A stretch of DNA of 64,000 nt from Trametes villosa (lineage: Eukaryota > Basidiomycota > Agaricomycetes > Polyporales > Polyporaceae), in contig PUDQ02000010.1 in the NCBI GenBank assembly GCA_002964805.2, positions 3,162,001 through 3,226,000 on the forward strand, written 5' to 3'. The translations under genes were made by a program, and so were the position numbers. The notes beneath the pieces were generated by a model, which had not been told where the DNA came from, made no database searches, and saw only the letters and a program-made list of their open reading frames with translations. Positions 21,906-32,967 of the stretch are shown here, one piece after another. The stretch's first letter is position 1, and the number at the start of each line of letters is the position of its first letter.

Positions 21906-24900
21906 CTAGATGTGGAGTAGGTCGAAAGCATGATGGTCAGCGAATTTGTTCACGAAGAACATGTCGAACTTATCAAGAGAAGTATACTCGAACTCGTCAT
22001 CACCGACAGTCCTCTCGTCACTGACACCGATGAGATGAGCCGCACGTACGATGGTGTCCAAGGAGATCACGGAAGTGAGAGGTACACCGCCCTCATGATA
22101 GCGAGGCCGGACGATCCACATCCCCGTCTGGTCATCCGGCCACTCCCCCACCCTCGCGAACCAGTGAACGAGCGCGCATCCGTGAACCTGCCTCCTGTAC
22201 TTGAAGGAGAAGAATAGCTTGACGCGCGCCACATCCATTCCTGGAAGGCCCTTGAGGGTGGAGTCGCGGTTGACGAAAATGCAGTCGTAGCGTGGCGCGA
22301 CCCCCCTCCAGCACGGAGTTGCTCGGATGAGCTCGTGCCGCCGCCCCGTCTCTCCAGAGGGGTCGCTCGGGGCGTAGAACTCCGCATGGGCCGAGTGATA
22401 GACTTGAATACGCTCGTCCAGAAACGGGGGACAAACGTCCAGCGTCAGAGCGGCTCCGGAGACCGTGCTTGTGGGATGGAGCTGGTAGAAGAGGAACCTG
22501 CGTATGAGGCTGGGGAGCTCCGGACACCCGACTCGCTCGCCAAGGGCCGCCGCGTTGCGGGGATACTTTTTCTCTGGCGTGAATCATCAGTGCGGGTTGA
22601 TCTAGGGTTTGATACAACACCTACGCGGCGATGTGGACATCGTGACAGTGGAAAGCGTATCGGGTCCGGACAGATCGTCGTCGGGAGGAGGGACACCGTT
22701 TCCATTGCTGCTCTGCGGCTGCGGCTGACGCTCCGGGCTCTGGGCAGCCTGAGTATCAGGCACTGTCTGCTTGTTCGATATGCCCTTCCCTGCTGAGAGA
22801 CCCACTATCAGATATGCGCGCGGGGATGGAATAGCAAATCGTGGGGGTCACCTTTTCCAGGCTTGCCTGACGGGAGACAGCTCCCTTCAAGCATCATGCG
22901 TGATTGGAAGTCGGTGCGGCAGGCTGCGAGTTTGTCGAGGCGTTGGTTCGTCAAGAGCATCTGACCTAATGCTTCGAAACGGTTCGAGCGACGCCATGGT
23001 TCCTTGACCGCGGTGATATGCTTGGATTCCGTGATTGAAGAACAGAGGCCGTTCGGGGCGCCGAACGCGTAGATGCGATCTTCATAGTGCGTACAGGAGT
23101 GTTGGCGGGGGAGAGAGAAGCCGTCCGGGCGGACGCCGGCAATGCGAAAGACTTCGCGATCTTGGTGAAATTGGACGAGCGCGGTTCTCATGAGGCCAAG
23201 GGTATGCGGTGTGTGCTTCTCCCGGCGCGTCGTGTAGCAGAATTCGAGGAAGGAGCGAACCGCGCTAACGGCCTGCGCCGGCAAGTGCCCGCGGATGGAC
23301 GGGAGATAGACCTGCCAATACACGTGCTCAGAAACATGAGTAGGCGAAAGAGGAGGATGGCGCGTACCTTCATTAATGCCTTGGAGTCATCGCCCGTCCA
23401 CTGCTTGAACCCTCGCCCTTGAGGGAAGCGGCGTAGGCCAGAGAACGGAGGAACTACTGCGATGCTGTGAGTATTACAGAAATGGAATCAGGGAATCAGG
23501 GAATCAGGATGATACTCGATGTGTTGCTGTTTGCTCACCGGCGGTCAATATCTGTCATGACGACAGCAGCACCGGTTTTGCCTTTCGTCGCAACGAGGTA
23601 GTCATGGACCCAGTCAACTAAGTGGTCCTTGAAGGTTCCTTTGATGAGTTGGTGAAGAAGATCGGGCGCTATGAGCTCGTGTATGTCGGCTCGAGGGAAG
23701 TCGTTTGTGAACGGCTGGATTAATCAGAAGAATACGAGTCCGTGAGACAGTACAAAGCAGATCCAGGGGATTAACGAACGACGATATCGCCAACTACACC
23801 GTATTCGTCCCAGAGCTCTCCCAGTTGCAGCGAAGAAACAAGGAGTTCTGTGTGTGCGCGCGATCGAAGCACGGCCGGAGCATTGTCCATGTCGCCTTTG
23901 TTGGCGGTGCACCTATGCAATCTGTGAGCAACGGGGGAAATCGTATCTGGCAGCAGGAGGGAGACGTACACGGGACACCAGCCCTGGACGACGCAAGTGA
24001 GCAGAGTCTGTTCAGGGTAGTCTGCGATGTATGGCCCCAATCCATAGAAGACTTTGCGGTAGCGTCCATCCCCGCAGAGGACGAGGTCCGGAGTGGTCAT
24101 GAAGGGCTTCAACGAACCCAGAATCTTGGACAGGGAGGTGTGAAACAATTGTCGGCGAAATTTTCGGTATTTCACGCTGTCGTTGTACTTCCGTTCCGCT
24201 AGAACTTCAGGCATCAGCATCAACATAGCAGTAAGGCAATCGTACAGCGTACCCTTCGGTATAGCCAGGAATCCTGCAAGGACGACGCCGCTCCCATGCG
24301 CGCGGCGCACGGTGTTGTGGATGTTGCCAATTGATGCGTACAGAGGGTAGTACTCGTTCTGTCCAGTCGCGATGGATACCGTCGTCTTATCGCTGCCCAG
24401 GATGATGGGCACGAAAGCCGCGCCGTTGCTGTTTTCGTAGGAGTCGGAGATGATGTCCTGGAAATAACTGATCAATTTCTTCTGTGCGGCGGATACCCAA
24501 GATCGCTTACCGCCTGGCCCCACGCCCACTCTGCACTCATGAAGTTACAGTACTCTCTCTCTCCCGCTGCGTTGAAGACCTTCCTCGGGCCGTAGTCGAT
24601 GCTGGTTGCGAAAGCAGGGTTGGCGAGGATTGTTCTAGCGATTTCACGGACATCGCGGTACCAGACGTCGTAGGTGGCGTTCATCCAAGAAGGAACCTCC
24701 AGGTCGAGCCCGTCGCCATCGACGGAGGGCTGGCGCGGGTAGCGAACCTCGAAAGACCGCCATCTGACGGCACCAAGAGTGGCGGCGTCGATTGTCTGAT
24801 ACAGCTCGACGCTGTTGCGGAAAGGAGAGGTCCCGCCGTGTGGAAGGAGCGATGCCGCCCAGAGCTCGAGCAGGGCGTCGATGTTACCCGCACTCATTTG

Positions 24901-25398
24901 CTCGCGACGGAACAGAAGATCCGCTGTCTCGAACGCTACGCGGTTGTCGAAAGGTGCCCAGTCGGTCGAGGAACGGAGCGGCCGGAGATCAGCTATGGCG
25001 TGACTCTGTGGGGAGTCCAGGAGGTTCCCGTCTTTGTCGCAGGGCGTGCCTGTCAATGAATACAAGTTCAGCATTGCCAATAGGCAAACATAGAAGCTGG
25101 CAAACCATTGATATGCGGATGAAGCGTGATACGCCTCCCGTTCGCGGACCGGCTGCCGCTACCGGACGCCTGAAATCCGACTTGCAAGGAGCCTGGATCG
25201 TCAGCGTGCCCGTCATCGGCTGACGGTAGGCGTTGCAGATTATTAGACTTTGCCTCTGGGTCCAGGAGAGTGAATGAAGGAGCTCACCATCTTCAAAGCG
25301 GGAATCTCCTGCAGGAGACACGCGCGAGGACGCATCAGGGATGGGTAAGTCCTCGTCGTCCTCGTCGTCCTCGTCCCCGTCGTCGTCGTCCTCGCCCC

Positions 25399-25429
<31 letters not shown>

Positions 25430-26474
25430 GTCGTCCTCGTCGTCCTCGTCGTCCTCGTCGTCGTCGTCGTCCTCGTCGTCGTCCTCGTCGTCGTCGTCGT
25501 CGTCGTCGTCCTCGTCGTCGTCGTCCTCGTCGTCGTCCTCGTCGTCGTCCTCGTCGTCGTCCTCGTCGTCCTCGTCGTCGTCGTCGTTCTCGTCATCGCC
25601 GTCGTTCTCGTCGTCGCCGTCGTTCTCGTTCTCGTCACCATCGTCGGCCACGTCCCGGCTATTGACCGCGTCTGCATCCATGTTCACATCGGCCTGAAGG
25701 GCGTTCCCGTGGTCGAAGTCATCGCCGTGTTGGTCGCCGTTGTCTGCCTGCGATTCTCCATCCGAGATGCCCAGCACGTCGCTATATTTGTTGCCTTACA
25801 TTAGTACATGCGATCTGCTCTAAACGCCGAAGAAAACTCACGGAATGGTTTGAACCAATGCAAGCTCTTCGCCTGCAGTGTTGGCGGACACGTGAGGCTC
25901 GTCATCATCGTTGTCAGATGTCGACCTGGAGCTGGATTCGGATCCGCTTGATGTCGTAGACGCGCTCAGCGCTGGATCACTTGAGTGACGTGAGCGCAGG
26001 AGAAAGCGGCCGTCGGAATTGGTGTTGGATGGACCGGCATCGTCCCCCGCCGACAGCTGCGGTGAACTGCAGGGCGGCGCGATTAGGCACCGGGATACGT
26101 GAATAATAGAGAACTAGAATTGCGCGCACCTGCCATGCGGGCGGCCGGGTGCAACGTTGTCGTCCTCTCCTGCAGGAGACTCTGCGAATGGGGAGCTATC
26201 GTTTTCTTCAGCTGCAGATATTCACAGAGAGTTTAGCTACATTCTAGTGAGTATACTAGTGAAACGGTTAGCTACCTGAAGAGATTCCTTCCGCAAGATC
26301 AACAAGCTGGAGAGCCGGCACATGAACGTCCATGGAAGCGAGTGTCTGGTCTTGAGCCATTCCGGGGTGCCGAGCGCGAAGGTGCTTGTGGTAGCCGGTT
26401 CGATTACGAAAGCGCCGATCACAGCCCTCGACGGGGCAGAGCATGTGTGGAGGAGGGCGGGAGGGCTGTTCCAT
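21906..26474 (-). CDS. Plavaka (KDZ superfamily) transposase
   Basis: Transposase of the Kyakuja-Dileera-Zisupton class of DNA transposons, Plavaka branch. The ATG at 26474 opens an exon with a C2H2 finger, CPVEGCDRRF..HLRARH (C-x4-C-x12-H-x4-H). Low-complexity acidic exons follow. The conserved body starts near 25060: DWAPFDNRVAFETADLLF, QMSAGNIDALLELW, MSAEWAWGQ. Then come the hallmark GAAFVPIILGSDKTTVSIAT and GQNEYYPLYASIGNIHNTVR, and YGLGPYIADYPEQ with the predicted catalytic acids. Further on are ADIHELIAPDLLHQLIKGTF, GLRRFPQGRGFKQWTGDDSK, and PNGLCSSITESKHITAVKEP. The C-terminus (22238-21906) carries GMWIVRPRY, SVISLDTIVRAAHL and VNKFADHHAFDLL, standard for Plavaka. More than ten short introns interrupt it (for example donor GTACGCGCC after ALMK near 23370). 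No stop or frameshift was found in the segments read, so it may be intact. A TATA box lies at 26577. Confidence 0.88.
25345..25640. repeat. Trinucleotide repeat coding an Asp/Glu run
   Basis: On the plus strand this is (GTC/CTC/ATC)-type CGTCGTCCTC repeats; on the minus strand about 95 consecutive codons are almost only GAC and GAG, in frame with the transposase. It gives an extremely acidic segment between the zinc finger and the catalytic body. Confidence 0.85.
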
Positions 26475-26576
26475 CTCAGGCGTCGAGCGCTGCTAGTGGT
26501 AGAAGGGGCTGTGGTGTGTACACGACTTGGGGGGAATGATGGCGTTAGTAGTCGACCCGGCCCAGTCTTATATACA

Positions 26577-26584
26577 AGGCGCGC
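26577..26584 (-). promoter_or_regulatory. TATA box of the transposase
   Basis: TATATAAG on the minus strand, about 105 bp before the ATG at 26474 and within the 263-bp gap after the TET/JBP gene. Confidence 0.55.
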
Positions 26585-26737
26585 GCTGAGTTTGCTGCCA
26601 AGTTGATCGCCTCCTTTCACACTACCGCTTAGAGCTCGTATGCGGAGTGAGGGACCCTGGCGTGAAATCGTGCCCGCGCAGCGCGGATGACGGGGAACTT
26701 GAAGAGTGGGATACACATTCGGGCGATCGATATGGTG

Positions 26738-29700
26738 TTACACATCGCGATCCGCAGGCAACGAACTTCTATGGTACTGGGAAACTTCAAACCTAGAGCG
26801 AGTGTCGTAAGCATCAGAGCTATGTACATGGGTAATAGGGATGCTCACCCCTTCCGGAGCGGAGAGCTCGCACAGCTCCGACCATGTGCTGAACATTTCC
26901 ATCCCCCGTTTCCACCGCTCTTGACCGGTTACGTCGAACTTATTACCTTTGGCTAGGAACTCCGCCTGCGTGGTGAAGCCACATTCGACCCATCGGAAGA
27001 GGCCGCCAGCCGAGTACTGGGTGAACGAGTATCGGCGCTCGTGTGGGGCGATGGTCGTGTTAGAGTGGCGGAGCATAGCCGATGGTAGAAGGATGAGAGC
27101 TCCTGGAGGGAATTCTATGATGAGCTTGACGTCCCAGAGGAGTACGTGTCCGCCGTTCTCAGGATTGTAGTCGCCGATGGCAGTAATCGCGCACCAGCCA
27201 GCGGGTAGGTTCAGATTATCGAGATGCTCAACGGTGACAACCTGAGGGCCCAAGTTGAACGTCGCCGAGCCGAACACGCTTCTCGGGAAGTTCATCTTGA
27301 GATCGGGATGCCTTTCGGCGAGCTTCTTGGCCGTCTCCGTGTAGTACGCATGCAGGCGCGGCGCAAACAACTGCATCGTGGCTAAAGCATTGATCCTTCT
27401 ATATTAGCGAGGCGAACTTGAAGGGATAGGAAAACAAAACGAACCATCCCCGAAGTTGGCGATGCGAATGATGGATTCGTTTAAGAGGAGTCGATCGATG
27501 ACTTCGCTATTCGTCGTCTTCTGGTCGAGATTCGTGACATGCTGAGGGCAACGGTGAACGCCGCACCCTCGAGGCGTGTTCGAACATGAGGCTTACCGTT
27601 TGACCCCCGCCATAGGAGATTCCCGCAGCGAACGCCGGAAAAAGCCCGCGGCGATGATCGAGCTGTTCCTTCTTGAACTTGAACTGACTGCGGGCTTCTT
27701 CGAAGGCGTCTTGAACCTCCTGGTTGACGTTCGCCCAGTTCTTGTCCTGAGGCTGGCCCACAAGCACCATGAACACACGGTCGTTCCTATCAGTAATGGG
27801 GATGCTCTGCCTAGTAAACGGTGCATGAATATGCCGTACATAGAGAACGGCATGTAGCCGAAGTGCTCACTTTCCGTCCCACTTCACGTAGCGGAACCCG
27901 AGCCTCAATGCCTCCTCCTTGCTGAGAGGAGCCTTGCCCTCGGCCGTCGGCTGGACGCGCTTGCTCGTGAAACCCTCCCCGCTAACGCGTGATGCTGGAA
28001 ACTGTGGTCCGGGTTGACCTACGGACGGCCCTTCCGTGTCGATATCGGGGAGCCTCAAGACTTTGCCCTGCGCGAGGCGTTTCTTCGCGATACCTTTTAG
28101 AACGCGCCCCTTCACGTCGCTGCCTAGAGCGTCCGCACGCGCGGTGCGCCGGCGTAGCCTGGATCGTAATACATTGCGCTTCGAACGAGACATCGGCGTG
28201 GGCTTGGTTGTATTGGTAGCGCCTTGAGCCACTTCGGGGCGAAGGATGTCTTTCATGTCCGACTCAGAGGCCTCGGCCCCTTCCATCGGGTCGAGGGCTG
28301 GCTCAGGATGGGCGCTGTCGAGCGCTGTAGACCAAGGCTCGCCGCCCTCGCAGCGAATTTCGCCGTCATCGATGTTCATTCCGGCATCGTGTAGTTCCAA
28401 GGCTGCTGTTGCGCGTTCCGTTGCAGCCGCAGCGAGTGCCGTGAGGTCGCAGTCGAGGTAGACGGTGTTGCATAGCAGGGTTTCGCAACCTAGTAGGTTG
28501 TGCTGAACACGCGAACTCGGACTATGAGCGGTGCCAAGCAACTCACCCATATCGATATCGGCGTCAGAAACGTCCCCAGCAACATCTGGTTAAAGGGAGA
28601 CCGGGTGGTCGATGAGTAGATGCTCGGGAAGGATGCGCGATAGGTCGGACGACAGGACAAATCCGTAGGTGGATCTGTCCGCCGACGTCCGCCATCCGGC
28701 GCGGAGAACGGGCCCCAAAGGCGAGCGCACAGTGTGGTAGCGCCATGCCGGGCGGACGACGGAGAGGGCACTTGAGAGGCTCAAGGCGCGTACCTTCCTC
28801 CATGCCCTCTATCGTCTTTTCTCCTGCGCAACGAAGGCGGTAAGTAAACGAGGGCACGTTCGCGCATCCTATCCGTCGCCCAACCTAGCGAGCGCAGCAG
28901 CGAGTCCCGACCGCATGACAGCGCTACGCCAGGAGGACGGCGGAGAGGCCGCGTAGAACGAGGAAGAGGCATACCTTCGTCATGGCCCCGTGACCATTTG
29001 CGAGTATCTGCAGGAGAAGGAGAGTCAGTTAGCGGATGTCTGCATCACCTTGCGCCCGCCACCCGTCGTCTAGCCCGGCGAGCGCGCCAGCGTGTCCCAT
29101 GGTCGAGGCAGCAGCATGGCGGCGCCGCACCGGGCGCACGACGGGCGCGGCGCGCGGATGACGGAATACGTACAGTTTTTCTTGCCTTGCGCCGCAGGAG
29201 GCCCTGATATAGAGAGAAGGAAGTTAGTTAGTTGATGTCCGCGACGTCTTGCGCCCGCCACCCGTCGTCTAGCCCGGCGAGCGCGCCAGTGTGTCCCATG
29301 GTCGAGGCAGCAGCATGGCGGCGCCGCACCGGGCGCACGACGGGCGCGGGGCGCGGGGATAAGCGGATGCGTACCAGCTTTCTTGCCTTGCGCCGCAGGA
29401 GGCCCTGGTATAGGAAGAAGAGGGTTAGTTAGTCGGTGTCCGCGACGTCTTGCGCCCGCCACCCGTCGTATAGCCCGGCGAGCGCGCCCGCGTGTCCCAT
29501 GGTCGAGGCAGCAGCATGGCGGCGCCGCACCGGGCGCACGACGGGCGCGGGGCGCGGGGATAAGCAGATGCGTACCGCGCTGTTTGCCTTGCGCCGCAGG
29601 AGGCCCTGGTATAGGAAGAAGAGGGTTAGTAAGCTGGCGTCCGCGACGTCTTGCGCCCGCCACCCGTCGTCTAGCCCGGCGAGCGCGCCAGTGTGTCCCA

Positions 29701-30896
29701 TGGTCGAGGCAGCAGCATGGCGGCGCCGCACCGGGCGCACGACGGGCGCGGGGCGCGGGGATAAGCAGATGCGTACCGCGCTGTTTGCCTTGCGCCGCAG
29801 GAGGCCCTGGTATAGGAAGAAGAGGGTTAGTAAGCTGGCGTCCGCGACGTCTTGCGCCCGCTACCCGTCGTCTAGCCCGGCGAGCGCGCCAGCGTGTCCC
29901 ATGGTCGAGGCAGCAGCATGGCGGCGCCGCACCGGGCGCACGACGGGCGCGGGGCGCGGGGATAAGCGGATGCGTACCAGCTTTCTTGCCTTGCGCCGCA
30001 GGAGGCCCTGGTATAGGAAGAAGAGGGTTAGTAAGCTGGCGTCCGCGACGTCTTGCGCCCGCTACCCGTCGTCTAGCCCGGCGAGCGCGCCAGCGTGTCC
30101 CATGGTCGAGGCAGCAGCATGGCGGCGCCGCACCGGGCGCACGACGGGCGCGGGGCGCGGGGATAAGCAGATGCGTACCGCGCTGTTTGCCTTGCGCCGC
30201 AGGAGGCCCTGGTATAGGAAGAAGAGGGTTAGTAAGCTGGCGTCCGCGACGTCTTGCGCCCGCCACCCGTCGTCTAGCCCGGCGAGCGCGCCAGCGTGTC
30301 CCATGGTCGAGGCAGCAGCATGGCGGCGCCGCACCGGGCGCACGACGGGCGCGGGGCGCGGGGATAAGCGGATGCGTACCAGCTTTTTGCCTTGCGCCGC
30401 AGGAGGCCCTGGTATAGGAAGAAGAGGGTTAGTAAGCTGGCGTCCGCGACGTCTTGCGCCCGCTACCCGTCGTCTAGCCCGGCGAGCGCGCCAGCGTGTC
30501 CCATGGTCGAGGCAGCAGCATGGCGGCGCCGCACCGGGCGCACGACGGGCGCGGGGCGCGGGGATAAGCAGATGCGTACCGCGCTGTTTGCCTTGCGCCG
30601 CAGGAGGCCCTGGTATAGGAAGAAGAGGGTTAGTAAGCTGGCGTCCGCGACGTCTTGCGCCCGCTACCCGTCGTCTAGCCCGGCGAGCGCGCCAGCGTGT
30701 CCCATGGTCGAGGCAGCAGCATGGCGGCGCCGCACCGGGCGCACGACGGGCGCGGCGCGCGGCGCGCGGATGATTGAATGCGTACCATCTTGCTTGCTTT
30801 GCGCCGCGGGAGCTCCTTTAGTAGTATAGAGATGCTATCAGTCTCGCGTCACGCCTCGGCATGAAGGGAGATATGCGTACCTTCCGTCGTAGCCAT
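26738..30896 (-). CDS. TET/JBP-family 2-oxoglutarate/Fe(II) dioxygenase with micro-exon array
   Basis: Fungal TET/JBP enzymes oxidise methylated bases in DNA or RNA using Fe(II) and 2-oxoglutarate. Exon 1 (30896-30881) encodes MATTE. Nine micro-exons follow, then 29007-28975, 28823-28794, 28585-28547, 28489-27871, 27810-27597, 27541-27445 and 27381-26738. Every junction up to 28489 is phase 1. Leaving out one 29-bp copy, the total is 1932 bp (643 residues). The catalytic core is in the last exon: VEHLDNLNLPAGWCAI has the HxD iron ligands (about H482, D484). NGGHVLLWDVKLIIEFPPG, PSAMLRHSN (distal His, about 535) and ERRYSFTQYSAGGLFRW (Arg) complete the double-stranded beta-helix motifs. RGLFPAFAAGISYGGGQ is the usual N-terminal extension. 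An alternative 3' intron (donor at 26848) would end it at 26787. It lies 263 bp upstream of the KDZ transposase on the same strand. Confidence 0.85.
29020..30830. repeat. 201-bp tandem array, nine units, each with one 30-bp exon
   Basis: Units recur every 201 bp (200 bp once). The minus-strand exon in each is GGCCTCCTGCGGCGCAAGGC plus ten variable bases. It is preceded by a TACTAAC-like branch site and a TATACCAG acceptor and followed by a GTACGC donor. Exons: 30815-30786, 30609-30580, 30408-30380 (29 bp), 30208-30179, 30007-29978, 29806-29777, 29605-29576, 29404-29375, 29203-29174. Each encodes GPPAAQGKQR or GPPAAQGKKA; the outermost two differ (APAAQSKQD, GPPAAQGKKN). The 171-bp intron parts are nearly identical between units. 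Confidence 0.88.
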
Positions 30897-31926
30897 CGAT
30901 GCTAGGGCGATCCCTGCGAGTGCAGAGCGGCCATTAGAGGGTGCTCAGCTCGAGCTGGCCAGCGGTCCGTAGCTCGATAGCGTGTTCTGTTCCGCGGGCC
31001 GCAGCAGCGTAGAGTCGAGATGGATGGACAGGGATAGGGACTCGCAGCCAAGACTGGGATGCACGCACCCCTATCCCTACTGTGCGCCGCGCCAGACTCT
31101 GTGAAAGCGAGAAAGTCAGTCACCTGGAGCAGCGTCAATCGCGCGAGCGCAGGTCGCATCCGCTGTTCTGCTAGTAGCACGCACGCCTCAAGGGTATACG
31201 AGTCGTCTAGACCGCAGCGCGTCGTTATGAGTACCGTCGCCTCGACACTGGAGACTGTCGCGACTGGCGGGCGCATCCCTACTCATGGCGAGGCCGCGGT
31301 ACGGATGCTACACGGTGGAATAGAGCTACGACTGGAGGGGTGAACTCACTTTTCTGAGCCAGGCGAGTGCTTCTGCGAATCGACGACATGGATGTTCGAA
31401 GGAGAGCGCAGAAAATGTGCGCGCTATCTCTGTTTGGGCCCTGTATTTGTACTGCGGCGGAATTTGTCCTGTTGTGGGTGCGCGTTACACAATCCCACGG
31501 TCACTACCGCCGTGACTAGTTTTGTTTTCGCCTAGGATTGGGGTTTGACTTTGAAGCTCTGCAATTATGAACCGGTCGTTTCAGCAAAGCACATCATTAG
31601 AGTGTTATATCAAGGGAAAGGAGCAACCGCATCGGATAGACTCTGTGTGTACCACAAGACATAGGGGTAGTCGGACATATCTCTTAGATCCCGCTCACCC
31701 TGCCAGTGCATGCCCCGCTCGCCCTGCATCGCCCGCCCCGCCCGCCCTGCCCGCCCTACCCGCTCCGCTCGTCCCGCTCGCTCTGCTCATCCCGCTCGCT
31801 CTGCTCGTCCCGCTCGCTCTGCTCGTCCCGCTCGTCCTGCTCGTCCTGCTCGTCCCGTTCGCCCTGCTCGCTCTGCTCTCCCTGCCCGCCCCGCCCACCG
31901 CTCACCGCCCTTGCCTCTCTCCACAC
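30897..31926. other. Upstream of the TET/JBP gene, with a pyrimidine-rich minisatellite
   Basis: No supported gene. At about 31700-31910 there are 9- and 18-bp units of the type CCCGCTCGCTCTGCTCGT on the plus strand, open in several frames. These are downstream of the 31927 gene and look non-coding. The right end of the transposon, if TET/JBP is carried by it, should be in this stretch. Confidence 0.5.
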
Positions 31927-32442
31927 TCAGAACTCCCAGGAGTCATCGTCCGGGTTGGGCTCGGAGGATCTCCACGGGACGATGGTGTCAACGACCCCCA
32001 CGTCTTTCTCCAAGTAGAGATCGCGGGACCTCGGAAGGAAGGGGTAGAGGATCCACCGCAGCAGCGTCTGCCACGGCGACAGCTGGACTGTGACTCCAGG
32101 GATGTGGGGGACAGCGATGTACGCGGTCTCTATAGACTGCGAGGCGTTTGGATCCTCGTGCTTGAGGAAAAACTCGGTGAGGCCTTGCTCCATCGCCCGG
32201 ATGCCCTTGATGGTTCCAACGATCCCGGTACCCATCGCATGGTAGGTGTGGTAGTCATCATAGCTGCTGACGGAGCGGTCGGTGACCATGTGGATACGGA
32301 CGACGAGTCCGACGCGGAGTGGAACGGCGGGGAGAAGGGTGCAGTCGAACATGTAGGTGGCGCCTCGAAGCGTGCGCACAGGGTCCCAGAAACGCGGGGC
32401 ATAGCCTCGCGATTTGGCGTAGATGAGTACGTCTTCGTACAT
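31927..32442 (-). CDS. Hypothetical protein, 171 residues
   Basis: Not recognised. A single uninterrupted frame from the ATG at 32442 (MYEDVLIYAKSRGYAPRFWD) to the TGA at 31927-31929. The sequence looks like real protein: balanced composition and mixed hydrophobic and charged segments (VGLVVRIHMVTDRSV, GVTVQLSPWQTLLRWILYPF). The second of these could be one membrane-associated helix. It has no signal peptide and no cysteine pattern. It may be the only exon or the 5' part of a longer gene. The minisatellite at 31700-31910 begins just after its stop. Confidence 0.5.
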   Translation of the reverse strand: MYEDVLIYAKSRGYAPRFWDPVRTLRGATYMFDCTLLPAVPLRVGLVVRIHMVTDRSVSSYDDYHTYHAMGTGIVGTIKGIRAMEQGLTEFFLKHEDPNASQSIETAYIAVPHIPGVTVQLSPWQTLLRWILYPFLPRSRDLYLEKDVGVVDTIVPWRSSEPNPDDDSWEF

Positions 32443-32967
32443 TGCTCGGTAGTACTAGTGGTGGTGCGTGTCTGAGCTCATTGTACGCCTGCCCTGCAAA
32501 TTTTAATAGCCCTTGTTTGAGTTTATTTAGTTGCCGTTATCGTTCGGCCCCGCTGACGCTCGGACTTGAAATGGCCTGTATCGAGGCCGAACTCCGAGTC
32601 CTTGTAACCTTGAACGCACTGCAACCGGGACGGTCTACGAGTTACGGTCTTGCGGATTGGCCCTACATTTGAGTCATGCGCCAGACGGACACGGTTTTTA
32701 TACACAAGACTTTGTCAGAGTCGCTCCAAGACCCCGCCGCGGAGAACTGGTACTCTACATATGCAGCGGGCAAGTACAAGATAAATCCACCCTCCCGGGC
32801 GTACGCGCTGAAAGAAGTACACGCTCTTTGTACTCGCGCGTACACCTCCTGCTCAATCGTCAAGCGACATTCGTGACTAATTACAGCGGCGCCCGTACTG
32901 CATGGAGATCGGGCGTCATGCACCACGCACCCCCTGTACAACATGCCTTAGCCTCCGGTATCAAGGC
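32443..32967. other. Intergenic region
   Basis: No supported gene; short frames only. Confidence 0.45.

Noticed and set aside
25270..25697. Plus-strand poly-Ser and poly-Arg/Pro frames
   Set aside because: Other frames of the GAC/GAG repeat that codes the acidic run in the transposase.
29070..30773. Long open frames on both strands across the 201-bp array (344-445 codons)
   Set aside because: 201 is a multiple of three, so any frame open in one unit stays open in all. The composition is Arg/Ala/Pro nonsense, and the splice signals on the minus strand explain the unit better.
31567..32475. 302-codon plus-strand frame with Leu/Pro/Ala repeats
   Set aside because: Made of the CCCGCTCGCT minisatellite plus the antisense of the 31927-32442 gene.
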